NCBI RefSeq assembly: GCF_003331055.1
Contig: NZ_PUQD01000002.1
Span: 124,001-188,000 of the forward strand
DNA from: Pseudomonas sp. AFG_SD02_1510_Pfu_092
Lineage (GTDB): Bacteria > Pseudomonadota > Gammaproteobacteria > Pseudomonadales > Pseudomonadaceae
Direction: 5' to 3'
DNA length: 64,000 nucleotides
Made by a program: the position numbers and the translations under genes. The notes beneath the pieces were generated by a model. The model did not search any database. It was given only the letters and a program-made list of their open reading frames with translations, and was not told where the DNA came from. Shown here one piece after another: positions 18,041 to 27,448 of the stretch; the first letter of the stretch is position 1, and the number at the start of each line of letters is the position of its first letter.

Positions 18041-18079
18041 GTCGGACAGATGTTGTCCGACAATCCCCGCTTCCATAGA
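18041..18079 (+). promoter_or_regulatory. Promoter with palindromic operator for the diguanylate cyclase
   Basis: GTCGGACA (18041-18048) and TGTCCGAC (18054-18061) form a perfect palindrome with a five-base centre. Its right arm overlaps a -35-like TTGTCC, spaced 17 bases from a TAGAAT -10. The coding start is about 40 bases further on. The arrangement suits a repressor site. Confidence 0.5.
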
Positions 18080-18119
18080 ATGTCGCCGCCGCAATGGCCC
18101 TGCCCACGCAGTAGCGAGC

Positions 18120-19610
18120 ATGACCACCCGATCCCCGCGTTTCGCACTTCACAGGTCACACCCCGAGCTGATCCTCAACCTGGGCAGTTGCCTTGCCGTG
18201 CTCGCCATCGTGACCATCGTCAGTTACCTGCTCGCCCGCGAGCGTGACAGTGTCGAGCTGTCGGCCATTCGCTCGTCCAATAACATCGTCGAGCTGATCG
18301 AAAGCGACATCCTGCGCAACGTCGAACTCTACGACCAGTCTCTGCAAGGCTTGATCTGGGCGGTCGGGCGCAAGGAGCTGACGCAGATCCCCGGCCCGCT
18401 GCGCCAACGCCTGCTGTTCAACGAAGCCTTCGTCGACCGCAAGCGGGGCGATGTGCTGTGGCTGGACAAGCATGGCGATGTGGTGGGCGATTCCACCAGC
18501 AGCGTGCCACGCAAGGCCAACTTCGCCGACACCGGGGTATTCCAGGCCCACCAGCGCGATGCCAACCTGGGCTTGCTGGTAGGCCCGCCGTTCAAGGCCA
18601 GGCTCGGCGGCCTCGACTGGTGCATCAGTTTCAGCCGGCGCATCTCCGGCGCCAATGGCGAGTTTGCGGGGCTGGCCGCAGGTGCGCTGCGGCTGTCGTA
18701 CTTCAGCGACCTGTTCCGGCGCCTGGACATCGGCGACGACAGCAGCATCAGCCTGTTCAACACCGACGGGCAACTGCTCGCCCGCCAGCCATCACGGCCG
18801 CAGGATCCGCTTATCGGCTCCAATTTCGCCAAGCATGCCAACTTCAAGCGCATCCTCGGGGAACACAGTGGCAGTTTCACCGCCCGCTCCAGCCACAGCG
18901 CAAAGCTGCGCATGTATACCTTTTCGCGGGTTGCACAGCTGCCGCTGATCGTCCTGGTGGCGCACTCCGCCGACGAGGTGTTCCAGTCCTGGCGCCGCAC
19001 GGCGATCCTGGTCAGTGTTGCCACCGGCGTATTGTGCGTGGGCATTCTCTGGCTGACCTTGCTGCTGGGCCGGGAACTACGCCGCAGGCAAGAAGCCGAA
19101 CAAGGCCTGGAAACTTTGGCCGCCACCGACAGCCTGACCGGCCTGGCCAACCGCCGCCGCCTGGATCAGGTTTTGCGTCAGGAGTGGGCGCGCGCGCAAC
19201 GCAACCGCAAGCCGTTGGCGGTACTGATGGTGGATGTGGACCATTTCAAGGCGTTCAATCAGCGTCACGGCCACGCCGGTGGCGACCATGCGCTGCGCGA
19301 AGTGGCCAAGACCATCGAGGCGTGCATCCGCCGCCCCGCAGACCTGGCGGCACGTTATGGTGGGGAGGAATTTCAGGTGGTGTTGCCGGAAACCGACCTG
19401 GCTGGTGCGCAGCTGCTGGCTGAACGCATCCGTGCCAGTGTCGAGGCACTGGCGCCGTTTGCCGATGATGCCCACTCGGTCACGGTGAGCATCGGCATCG
19501 GCCTGTCCGGCACCCAGCACGATCTGGCGACGGTGCTGGGTGCTGCGGACGAAGCGCTCTACCGGGCCAAGGCCAAGGGCCGCAACCGGGTAGAGGGGCC
19601 GGAAGCTTAA
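18120..19610 (+). CDS. Membrane-bound diguanylate cyclase (sensor plus GGDEF)
   Basis: 496 residues from ATG at 18120; an in-frame upstream extension runs through REP sequence and is discarded. Transmembrane helix at about 18-39, a periplasmic dCache-like sensor to about 295 ('SFSRRISGANGEFAGLAAGALRLSYF'), a second helix near 300-325, then GGDEF. The active site is GGEEF (414-418), with a canonical inhibitory RxxD site five residues before it (RPAD, 405-408), so an active and product-inhibited c-di-GMP synthase is predicted. The ligand is unknown. Confidence 0.9.
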   Translation: MTTRSPRFALHRSHPELILNLGSCLAVLAIVTIVSYLLARERDSVELSAIRSSNNIVELIESDILRNVELYDQSLQGLIWAVGRKELTQIPGPLRQRLLFNEAFVDRKRGDVLWLDKHGDVVGDSTSSVPRKANFADTGVFQAHQRDANLGLLVGPPFKARLGGLDWCISFSRRISGANGEFAGLAAGALRLSYFSDLFRRLDIGDDSSISLFNTDGQLLARQPSRPQDPLIGSNFAKHANFKRILGEHSGSFTARSSHSAKLRMYTFSRVAQLPLIVLVAHSADEVFQSWRRTAILVSVATGVLCVGILWLTLLLGRELRRRQEAEQGLETLAATDSLTGLANRRRLDQVLRQEWARAQRNRKPLAVLMVDVDHFKAFNQRHGHAGGDHALREVAKTIEACIRRPADLAARYGGEEFQVVLPETDLAGAQLLAERIRASVEALAPFADDAHSVTVSIGIGLSGTQHDLATVLGAADEALYRAKAKGRNRVEGPEA

Positions 19611-20083
19611 GAGCGGGCGCTGGCGGCGTTGCGCAGGGCCTTGACCTGGTCATGGTTGCGCTGCACGCCTTGCAGCTGTTTTTCCACCAGGGCGTAGGTC
19701 TGGTCGCTGGCAGTGCGACCCAGTTTCACCAGCTTCTCGCGGGCTTCCTTGTAGGCCTTGAGGGCGTGGTCCTCGCCGCGCTCCACTTCGTTCAGCACCG
19801 CTTCTTCGTCCTTGCCGGTGACCATTGCTTTAAGGTTGACCCAGCCACGGTGCAGGTCGCCGCTGATGCTGGTGGAGGTTTCCGGGTCACCACCCAGGCG
19901 GCGCACTTCGCTCTGCAGCTCGCCGGCAGCATTGGCACATTCGCCGGCACGCTGAACGAAGAAAGCTTTCAGTTCGGGGTTCTTAACATCATCGGCCGAG
20001 GCTTTGAAGCCTTTCTCGCCATCCTTGCTGTACTCGATCAGGTCGTTGAGCACGTCGATTACATCTTTGTTGGGATTGCTCAT
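19607..20083 (-). CDS. PA2169-family four-helix-bundle protein (DUF2383)
   Basis: 158 residues from the ATG at 20083, which has AAGGAG upstream; a longer frame to 20113 lacks such a site. The sequence is entirely helical, with conserved ferritin-like segments 'VLNDLIEYSKDGEKGF', 'FFVQRAGECANAAGELQSEVRRLGGDPE' and 'ERGEDHALKAYKEA'. The family is linked to stress or stationary phase, but I know of no established activity. The stop overlaps the convergent diguanylate cyclase stop by four bases. Confidence 0.85.
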   Translation of the reverse strand: MSNPNKDVIDVLNDLIEYSKDGEKGFKASADDVKNPELKAFFVQRAGECANAAGELQSEVRRLGGDPETSTSISGDLHRGWVNLKAMVTGKDEEAVLNEVERGEDHALKAYKEAREKLVKLGRTASDQTYALVEKQLQGVQRNHDQVKALRNAASARS

Positions 20084-20283
20084 GGTACGAACTCCTTGGC
20101 AGGTGATAGTCATCTGTAAGGGAGCAGCGTTCGTGCCAAGCCTGGCAATTTTGTAATGTTGTTATTTTTCAATGATTTAGCATCGCTAAAGCGAAGCCTG
20201 ATAACGGCGTTCTGCATGATTGCCGCTTGGGCCTTCGTGCAGATTGCAGTATGGTCGGCGCTTTTCCACAGCCAGGTGCGCCG

Positions 20284-20508
20284 ATGATGAAGCCGGAAAC
20301 CCTCGAACTGCTGGTGACCCGCAGCATGCCGTTCGGCAAGTACCAAGGGCGAATCATTGCCGACCTGCCGGGGGATTACCTGGCATGGTTCGCGCGCAAG
20401 GGCTTCCCACCGGGGGAACTGGGTGGCTTGCTGGCCTTGATGCACGAAATCGATCACAACGGTTTGGGCGAGCTGCTGGTGCCGTTGCGGCAGAAGCACA
20501 GGCGTTGA
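20284..20508 (+). CDS. DUF3820 family protein
   Basis: 74 residues (MMKPETLELL…). The conserved core 'MPFGKYQGRIIADLPGDYLAWFARKGFP' defines DUF3820, a small domain also found attached to exonuclease-type proteins, suggesting nucleic-acid binding, though unproven. An upstream in-frame ATG at 20227 would extend it by 19 residues that lack family similarity. Start at 20284 or 20287 cannot be separated. Confidence 0.8.
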   Translation: MMKPETLELLVTRSMPFGKYQGRIIADLPGDYLAWFARKGFPPGELGGLLALMHEIDHNGLGELLVPLRQKHRR

Positions 20509-20516
20509 CCTGTTGC

Positions 20517-20608
20517 GGCCCTTTCGCGGGTAAACCCGCTCCCACAGAGACCACACCGGCCTGATGCCGGTGCAGTACCTGTGGGAGCGGGTTCACCCGC
20601 GAAGAGGC
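20517..20608. repeat. REP pair, GCGGGTTTACCCGC type
   Basis: Inverted units around a CACCGGC…GCCGGTG hairpin, between the convergent DUF3820 and fruA genes. Confidence 0.9.
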
Positions 20609-20629
20609 CAATGAGGCCAACTGAAATCT

Positions 20630-22369
20630 CTAACCCTTCACCGGCGCCACCGCCAACTCCACCCGCTCGCTCTTCTTGATCAGCGCATACACCACCGCCG
20701 TCAGCAAGCTGCCCGCCACGATCGCCAGCAAGTACAGCAGCGCGTGGTTGATCGCATTGGGGATCAGCAGCACGAACAGGCCGCCATGCGGCGCCATCAG
20801 CTTGCAGCCGAAATACATCGACAAGGCCCCGGTCAGCGCACCACCGGCCACGCTGGCCGGGATCACCCGCAGCGGGTCCTTGGCGGCAAACGGGATGGCC
20901 CCTTCGGAGATGAAGCACAGCCCCAGGGCCAGCGCCGCCTTGCCCGCCTCGCGCTCGCTCTGGGCGAACTTGCGCCGGGCCAGGAAGCTGGCGATACCCA
21001 GGCCAATCGGCGGCACCATGCCGGCGGCCATGGTCGCTGCCATCGGTGCATAGCTGGACGAGGCCAGCAGCCCCACCGAGAAGGCATAAGCGGCCTTGTT
21101 GATCGGCCCGCCGAGGTCGACGCACATCATGCCGCCGAGCAACAGCCCGAGCAGGATGGCGTTGGTGGTGCCCATGCTGTCGAGGAACTGCGTGAGGCCT
21201 TCGAGCATCGCCGCCACCGGCTGGCCAACCACGTAGATCATCACCAGGCCGGTAAACAGGCTGGCCAGCAGCGGAATGATCAGAATCGGCTTGAGCGCTT
21301 CCAGGCTGCTGGGCAGGCGCGCCCAGCGGGCAATGGCCTTGGCGCTGTAACCGGCGAGGAAGCCCGCGACGATACCACCGATGAAACCGGCGCCCAGGGT
21401 GCTGGCCAGCAGCCCGCCGATCATGCCCGGTGCAAGCCCCGGGCGGTCAGCGATGGACCAGGCGATGTAGCCCGCCAGTAACGGCACCATCAGCTTGAAC
21501 GCCGCTTCGCCGCCAATCTGCATCAACGCGGCCGGCAAGCTGCCCGGTTCCTTGTAGGCTTCGATGCCGAAAACGAACGACAGGGCAATCAGCAGGCCCC
21601 CGGCCACCACCATCGGCAGCATGAACGAAACACCGGTGAGCAGGTGCTTGTATACCCCGCTCTTCTCGGCCTTTGCCGGCGTAGCCGCAGCGGCATCATC
21701 GCTGGCGTTCTCCACTTTGCCTTCGGCCAGCGCCTTGTCCAGGGTGGCATGGGCCTGTTTGAGGGCGATACCGGTGCCGCAACGGTAGATCCGCTTGCCG
21801 GCGAAACGCGCAGTGGGCACTTCGATGTCGGCGGCCAGCAGCACCACATCGGCCGCTGCGATGGCTTCGGCAGACAACGGGTTGCGCGCGCCGACCGAAC
21901 CCTGGGTCTCGACGGTCAGCTGGTAGCCCAGTTGTTGCGCGGCCTGCTGCAAAGCCTCTGCCGCCATGAAGGTGTGCGCGACACCCGTCGGGCAGGCAGT
22001 TACCGCAACGATGCGTACGCCAGCACTGTCGGCCTCGACCGGGCTGTCTGGCACGCTGGCCAGCAACCGGGCGTTGGCCGCCGCTTCATCGAGAAAGCCT
22101 TCGCGGTCGGCCAAGGCCTGGGACGGCGTGCTCTGGTACACGCGCTTGCCGACGAAGCGGGCCAGGTCCACCGGGCCGGTGCTGACCACCAGCACCCAGT
22201 CGGCCTCGGCGATCTGCGCGGCGCTCAGTTGCCGCTCGGGGTGCTCGGCATCCTGCACTTCGACGCTGGTGCTCCAGCCGCGGCGCTGGGCAGCGGCAGA
22301 CAGCAGGCGCGCGCTCAGCACGCTGGACACCTGGCCGTTGGGGCAGGCGGTGACAATGGCAATGTTCAT
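20630..22369 (-). CDS. fruA: Fructose PTS permease FruA (EIIB'BC)
   Basis: 579 residues. A degenerate IIB' domain (1-100, 'VTACPNGQ') is followed by the functional IIB domain with phosphorylated Cys126 in 'VTACPTGVAHTF', then a ten-helix IIC channel ('CVDLGGPINKAAY', 'PFAAKDPLRVIPA'). It imports fructose and phosphorylates it at C1. I place the start at ATG 22369, overlapping the fruK stop (ATGA); an in-frame TTG two codons earlier is possible. Last gene of fruBKA, next to a REP pair. Confidence 0.95.
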   Translation of the reverse strand: MNIAIVTACPNGQVSSVLSARLLSAAAQRRGWSTSVEVQDAEHPERQLSAAQIAEADWVLVVSTGPVDLARFVGKRVYQSTPSQALADREGFLDEAAANARLLASVPDSPVEADSAGVRIVAVTACPTGVAHTFMAAEALQQAAQQLGYQLTVETQGSVGARNPLSAEAIAAADVVLLAADIEVPTARFAGKRIYRCGTGIALKQAHATLDKALAEGKVENASDDAAAATPAKAEKSGVYKHLLTGVSFMLPMVVAGGLLIALSFVFGIEAYKEPGSLPAALMQIGGEAAFKLMVPLLAGYIAWSIADRPGLAPGMIGGLLASTLGAGFIGGIVAGFLAGYSAKAIARWARLPSSLEALKPILIIPLLASLFTGLVMIYVVGQPVAAMLEGLTQFLDSMGTTNAILLGLLLGGMMCVDLGGPINKAAYAFSVGLLASSSYAPMAATMAAGMVPPIGLGIASFLARRKFAQSEREAGKAALALGLCFISEGAIPFAAKDPLRVIPASVAGGALTGALSMYFGCKLMAPHGGLFVLLIPNAINHALLYLLAIVAGSLLTAVVYALIKKSERVELAVAPVKG

Positions 22370-23313
22370 CGGCAACCCTCTTGTTGTTCTGTCAGTTGCA
22401 CGGCGGCTTGCAGACGTGCCAGTTGCTCGCGGTCACGAATGCCGAATCCTACCTGGGTAACCGCCTGGGCGGCGATCGCGGTGGCCCGGGCCAAGGTCTG
22501 CGCAGGCGCTTCGCCTTGCAGCAGGCCATGAACCATGCCGGCCACCAGCGAATCCCCCGCCCCCACCGTACTGGCGACCCGCACCTTGGGCGGGCAGGCG
22601 TGCAGGGCCAGGTCGCGGGCGAACCAGCTGACGCCCTGCTCACCCGCCGACACCACCACGTGTTCGATGCCACTGGCCAGCAGGCGCTCGGCAGCGGCGC
22701 GCTGTTGCGCCGGGTTATCCACCGCGTGGCCAAGCACCTCGCCCAGCTCTTCGGTATTGGGTTTGACCAGCCAGGGCGCGCTTTGCAGCCCGGCACGCAG
22801 GGCGTCGCCGCTGCTGTCCAGGGCCACCTTGAGGCCATGCGCCTTCAGCTGTTCGAGCAACGCGCGGAACCACTCGGCACTGATGCCGCGCGGCAAGCTG
22901 CCCGCCACCACCACGGCATCGTGCCCCGGGGCGACCTGCTCCAGGCGGCGCAGCAAGGCGCTGCGTGCCGCCTCGTCGACCTGCGGGCCCTGGCCATTGA
23001 TGTCGGTGACGCGGCCATCGGCCTCGACCAGCTTGAGGTTGCTGCGGGTTTCGCCCGGCACACGGACAAAGCAGTCGGCAAAGCCGCGCCCGGCAATCAG
23101 CGCCTCGAACGGCTGCAGGTTATCGCACCCAAGGAAGCCGCCCACCGTGACGCTGTGGCCAAGGTCGGCCAGGACCTGGGCGACGTTCAGGCCCTTGCCG
23201 GCGGCGTGGCTGTGCTGCGCCTGGCTGCGGTTGACCTGCCCCGGGCGCAGGGTATCCAGGCCGATGGTGATATCCAGCGCCGGGTTCAGGGTAAGGGTGA
23301 GGATCTTGGCCAT
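22366..23313 (-). CDS. fruK: 1-phosphofructokinase FruK
   Basis: 315 residues of the PfkB ribokinase family, converting fructose-1-phosphate to fructose-1,6-bisphosphate. Seen are the N-terminal 'TLNPALDITIGLD', the central 'GKGLNVAQVLADLGHSV' and the C-terminal catalytic 'STVGAGDSLVAGMVHG', with the general base Asp in GAGDS. The start codon follows the fruB stop with no gap (TGAATG), and the stop overlaps fruA: tight translational coupling. Confidence 0.96.
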   Translation of the reverse strand: MAKILTLTLNPALDITIGLDTLRPGQVNRSQAQHSHAAGKGLNVAQVLADLGHSVTVGGFLGCDNLQPFEALIAGRGFADCFVRVPGETRSNLKLVEADGRVTDINGQGPQVDEAARSALLRRLEQVAPGHDAVVVAGSLPRGISAEWFRALLEQLKAHGLKVALDSSGDALRAGLQSAPWLVKPNTEELGEVLGHAVDNPAQQRAAAERLLASGIEHVVVSAGEQGVSWFARDLALHACPPKVRVASTVGAGDSLVAGMVHGLLQGEAPAQTLARATAIAAQAVTQVGFGIRDREQLARLQAAVQLTEQQEGCR

Positions 23314-26166
23314 TCAGTAACGCTCCACCAGCGCACGAACCGCTGCGGCGCTGTCCTGTTGCAGGGCCTCGCGCGCCAGGGCGCGGGCCGTCTGGTGATC
23401 GGCCTGGCGGACCAGGGCCTTGACTTCAGCAATGCTGCGCGCGGCGACGCTCAGTTCGTCCACATCCAGGCCCAGCAGCACGGCCACCGCCTGCGGGTCG
23501 GCCGCCAGTTCGCCGCACACGCCCACCCACTTGCCATGGGCATGAGCGGCGCGCACGGTCATGTCGATCAGGTTGAGCACCGCCGGGTGCAGGCCGTCGG
23601 CCTGGGCCGACAGGCTGGGGTGGCCACGGTCGATGGCCAGGGTGTATTGGGTCAGGTCGTTGGTGCCGATGCTGAAGAAATCCACTTCGCGCGCCAGTTG
23701 CGGCGCCAGCAATGCCGCCGAGGGCACCTCGACCATGATGCCCAGTTGCAAGTCGGCGACCGGGATTTCGCCACGCAGGCGCTCGACCATGGCGCGGGCC
23801 TCGCGCCATTCGTGCACCTGCCCGACCATCGGGAACATGATCCGCAGCGGGCGTTGGTCGGCGGCCCGCAGCAAGGCACGCAGCTGGTCTTCCATCACCT
23901 GTGGGCGTTGCAGGGTCAGGCGCACACCGCGCACGCCGAGGAACGGGTTTTCTTCGGCAGCGATCGGCCAGTACGGCAGCGGCTTGTCGCCGCCGACATC
24001 CAGGGTGCGCACCACCAGCGGGCGCCCGTCGAGGCCGTCGAGCACGCGGCGGTACTCGGCTTCCTGGGTGGCCACATCCGGGGCTTGGGGGTGGGCCATG
24101 AAAATCAGTTCGGTACGCAGCAGGCCGACGCCTTCGGCGCCCTGCTCGACCACTTTGCCGATGCCGTTGCTATCACCGATGTTGGCGCACACTTCCACGG
24201 CGTGCCCATCGCGGGTGACCGCCGGCTCGAAGCGCTTGGCCCAGGCGGCCTGCAAGCGCTGCTCGCGCAGGTCGCGCTCAGCCAGGGCGCGTTGCAGTTC
24301 ATCTGCCGGCGGCGCCACGCTGACCACACCGCGCTGGCCATCGAGCAGCAGCGGTGTGCCACTGGCCAACAGCAGTATCGACGCCCCCGCGCCCACCACT
24401 GCCGGGATGCCCAAGGCACGCGCGACAATCGCGCTGTGGGCGGTAGCGCCGCCCTGGGCGGTGACGATACCGGCGACGCGGCTCGGGTCCAGCCGGGCGA
24501 CATCGGACGGGCCGACTTCGCGCATCACCAGCACGTAGGGTTGCTCGGGTTCCACCTGGGCCTGCACGCCACACAGTTGCGCGAGCACGCGGCGGCCGAT
24601 GTCCCGCAGGTCGGCGGCGCGTTCAGCGAGCAAGGCATCGTGCAGCGACTCCTGCTGGCGCGCGGCTGTCTCGATCACTGCCATCCAGGCCGCCGCAGCG
24701 CTTTCGCCCTGGCCCAGGCGCTGCTCGACATCGTCGCTCAGGGCCGGGTCGGCGAGCATCTCCTGGTGGGTGACGAAGATTTCGCCAATGGCCTTGTCGC
24801 TGCGCTGGATCAAGGCCTGCAGCTCGCCATCAACGATCGCCAGGGCTTCACGCAGCTTCTGCCGCTCGTGGGCGGACGACTCGCCGCGCAGCGGGTAGTC
24901 GAAGTCGCGCTCGACACACACATGCGCAGGGCCACTGGCAATACCGGGTGCAGCCCCCACGCCCTGGACGCGGCTACCGGCCTGCGGGGCTTGCAGCACC
25001 TCGGCGACGGCGCTGGCGACCGGCGCGGCACTTTGCGGCAGCGGCTCCACGTCTTCGCCCAGGCCTTGTTCGATGGCCGCCAGCAGCACCGGCAAGGCAT
25101 CGGCGGCGATGCCTGGCTCAGCCACCAGTTCCAGAGCCTGACCACGGCGGGCGCCGAGGCTGAGCAGCTTGCTCAGGCTCTTCACCGAGACCGCCGGCTG
25201 CGCGCTGTCGACCAGGCGCACGCGGATTTCGCCGTCGAAACCTTTGGCCAGTTGTGCCAGTACCTTGGCCGGGCGGGCATGCAAACCATGCGGGTTGGCC
25301 AACACCACGCGCACGCTGGGCCAGTCCGCCGGGGCCTCACCGCCCAGCACTTCCAGTACCGCGCGGCTGCTGGTGGCCTGGTAGAGCATCTGCCCGCGGC
25401 CTTCGATCAGCACTTCGCACAGGCGCTCGAGCAAGGCCTGATGGGCCGCTCCGAGGCTGGCCAGGCAGAACAGGCCATTGAGCGGCTGGTCGCGATAACG
25501 CAGCGGCTGCTGCGGGGTAATGAAGGCCAGGCCGGGCTGACGCACGTGGCGCTCGCTGTGCAGCCACCACAGGCCCTCGCCCAGCGGCAGAGGCTCGGCC
25601 TGCTGCAACACGGCGGCAAAACTGCTGTCGACGCAGTCGGCGCGCTGCAACAGGCGCGCACCACGCCAGGCCAGTTCGGCGAAGTCTTCGGCCGGCAGGT
25701 TCAGACCGACCAGTTGCGCATCCAGCGCCAGTTCCTGTGGCGCCCCTTGCAGCAGCTTCAGCAGCGCCTCGGCGGAGCCGGCACGGCGCAGTGCTTCGGC
25801 CAGGTCGGTCTCGCCCAGGGCGCGGGTCAGCAATTGCAGCAGGCGCAGGTGCTCGTCGGAACGGGCGGCGATGCCGATGGCCAGGTACACCCGCTGGCCA
25901 TCGCCCCAGTCCACGCCCTCGGGAAACTGCAGCAGGCGCACGCCGGTGGCGTACACCAGGTCACGGGTCTGCGGCGTGCCATGCGGAATGGCAATGCCTT
26001 GCCCGAGGAAGGTGGAGCCTTGTGCCTCGCGGTCCTGCAGCCCTTGCAGGTATCCGTCGGCAACCAGGCCGTCAGCCACCAGCCGCTCGGCCAGCAGGCG
26101 CAATGCCTCGGCTTTGTCGGCGGCCTTCTGGCCCATGGCTATCTGCTCCTTGGCGAGCTCGAGCAT
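23314..26166 (-). CDS. fruB: Fructose PTS multiphosphoryl transfer protein FruB (EIIA-HPr-EI)
   Basis: 950 residues in one chain. EIIA-Fru (1-145) has active His62 in 'AIPHGTP'. The HPr domain (about 283-370) has His296 in 'PHGLHARPAKVL'. Enzyme I (about 400-950) has His577 in 'QGGATAHSAIVAR' and the PEP-binding 'FFSIGTNDLTQYTLAIDR'. It draws phosphate from PEP and hands it to FruA. ATG with AGGAGA upstream. First gene of the operon, divergent from cra, with a Cra-like operator in between. Confidence 0.96.
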   Translation of the reverse strand: MLELAKEQIAMGQKAADKAEALRLLAERLVADGLVADGYLQGLQDREAQGSTFLGQGIAIPHGTPQTRDLVYATGVRLLQFPEGVDWGDGQRVYLAIGIAARSDEHLRLLQLLTRALGETDLAEALRRAGSAEALLKLLQGAPQELALDAQLVGLNLPAEDFAELAWRGARLLQRADCVDSSFAAVLQQAEPLPLGEGLWWLHSERHVRQPGLAFITPQQPLRYRDQPLNGLFCLASLGAAHQALLERLCEVLIEGRGQMLYQATSSRAVLEVLGGEAPADWPSVRVVLANPHGLHARPAKVLAQLAKGFDGEIRVRLVDSAQPAVSVKSLSKLLSLGARRGQALELVAEPGIAADALPVLLAAIEQGLGEDVEPLPQSAAPVASAVAEVLQAPQAGSRVQGVGAAPGIASGPAHVCVERDFDYPLRGESSAHERQKLREALAIVDGELQALIQRSDKAIGEIFVTHQEMLADPALSDDVEQRLGQGESAAAAWMAVIETAARQQESLHDALLAERAADLRDIGRRVLAQLCGVQAQVEPEQPYVLVMREVGPSDVARLDPSRVAGIVTAQGGATAHSAIVARALGIPAVVGAGASILLLASGTPLLLDGQRGVVSVAPPADELQRALAERDLREQRLQAAWAKRFEPAVTRDGHAVEVCANIGDSNGIGKVVEQGAEGVGLLRTELIFMAHPQAPDVATQEAEYRRVLDGLDGRPLVVRTLDVGGDKPLPYWPIAAEENPFLGVRGVRLTLQRPQVMEDQLRALLRAADQRPLRIMFPMVGQVHEWREARAMVERLRGEIPVADLQLGIMVEVPSAALLAPQLAREVDFFSIGTNDLTQYTLAIDRGHPSLSAQADGLHPAVLNLIDMTVRAAHAHGKWVGVCGELAADPQAVAVLLGLDVDELSVAARSIAEVKALVRQADHQTARALAREALQQDSAAAVRALVERY

Positions 26167-26280
26167 GACCTTCTCCTTTTGCAGTTCCCGGTCGGGTACT
26201 GGAGTATTGTTGTGAAATTCACCTGAACGGCCAGTTCAACAGCCTTGCACGAAAGGCAGCCGAGGCAGAAAATTCGGCAG

Positions 26281-26294
26281 CTGAAACGATTAAT
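26281..26294. promoter_or_regulatory. Cra (FruR) operator
   Basis: CTGAAACGATTAAT (reverse: TTAATCGTTTCAG) fits the Cra pattern TGAAWCSNTHHW. It lies between fruB and cra, about 115 bases upstream of fruB. Cra is known to repress fruBKA in P. putida. Confidence 0.7.
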
Positions 26295-26450
26295 CTGACC
26301 AGACGGCCACGTTACTCGATAATCTGCCGAGGAAAAAGCCCCATCCTGTCGGACAATTGCGACAATGGTCGTCTGCGCGTGGCGCCCCTGCCGGGTCAAA
26401 CTACCCGGTCAGGCTTCCCAGCCAGCCCCGGTAATAACAAGGAAAATTCG

Positions 26451-27446
26451 GTGAAACTCAGCGATATCGCCCGTCTGGCCGGTGTGTCCGTGACCACTGC
26501 CAGCTACGTCATCAATGGCAAGGCCGAACAACAACGCATCAGCAACAGCACTGTCGAGCGGGTACGCGCGGTGGTCGAGGCCCACGGCTTCACCCCCAAC
26601 CCGCAGGCCGCTGGCCTGCGCAGCCGGCATACCCGCACGCTGGGCTTCATTCTCCCGGATCTGGAGAACCCCAGCTACGCCCGCATCGCCAAGCAGCTCG
26701 AGCAAGGTGCCCGGGCCCGCGGCTACCAGCTGCTGATCGCCAGCAGCGACGACCAGCCCGACAGCGAGCGCCAGTTGCAGCAGCTGTTCCGCGCGCGCCG
26801 CTGCGACGCGCTGTTCGTCGCCAGCTGCCTGCCGCCGGAAGATGACAGCTACCGCGAATTGCAGGACAAAGGCCTGCCGGTGATCGCCATCGACCGCCGC
26901 CTGGACCCTGCGCACTTCTGTTCGGTGATCAGCGATGACCGTGACGCCAGCCGGCAACTGGCCGCCAGCCTGCTCAGTGCCGCGCCGCGCAGCATCGCGC
27001 TGATCGGCGCACGCCCCGAGCTGTCGGTCAGCCAGGCCCGTGCCGGCGGCTTCGACGAAGCCCTGCAAGGCTATGCCGGGGACGTTCGCCGCTATCAGGG
27101 CGAAGCGTTCAGCCGTGAGTGCGGGCAGCGCCTGATGCAGCGACTGATCGACGAGCTTGGCGGCCTGCCGGATGCTTTGGTGACCACTTCGTACGTGCTG
27201 CTGCAAGGCGTGTTCGACGCCCTGCAGGCGCGCCCGGCCGACTCGCGTCAGCTGCAGCTGGGCACCTTTGGTGACAACCAGTTGCTCGACTTCCTGCCGC
27301 TGCCGGTGAATGCCATGGCCCAGCAGCATGGCCAGATTGCCGCCACCGCGCTGGAACTGGCCTTGGCGGCCATCGAAGAGAAACGCTACGAACCGGGTGT
27401 GCACGCCGTCGGCCGTACCTTCAAGCAACGTATCCCGGCGGCCTGA
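26451..27446 (+). CDS. cra: LacI-family catabolite repressor/activator Cra (FruR)
   Basis: 331 residues from GTG at 26451 (AAGGA upstream). The helix-turn-helix lies at the extreme N-terminus (VKLSDIARLAGVSVTTASYVING), followed by a periplasmic-binding-like effector domain ('LGFILPDLENPSYARIAKQLEQ', 'LFVASCLPP', 'VIAIDRRL'). In P. putida Cra senses fructose-1-phosphate. An in-frame extension to 26379 has no homology to the family and is not used. tatD starts 2 bases after the stop. Confidence 0.94.
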   Translation: MKLSDIARLAGVSVTTASYVINGKAEQQRISNSTVERVRAVVEAHGFTPNPQAAGLRSRHTRTLGFILPDLENPSYARIAKQLEQGARARGYQLLIASSDDQPDSERQLQQLFRARRCDALFVASCLPPEDDSYRELQDKGLPVIAIDRRLDPAHFCSVISDDRDASRQLAASLLSAAPRSIALIGARPELSVSQARAGGFDEALQGYAGDVRRYQGEAFSRECGQRLMQRLIDELGGLPDALVTTSYVLLQGVFDALQARPADSRQLQLGTFGDNQLLDFLPLPVNAMAQQHGQIAATALELALAAIEEKRYEPGVHAVGRTFKQRIPAA

Positions 27447-27448
27447 AC

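Noticed and set aside
22381..26226. A 1,281-codon open frame antisense to fruBKA
   Set aside because: It is the complement of high-GC coding sequence; the minus strand carries three clear PTS proteins with all active sites.
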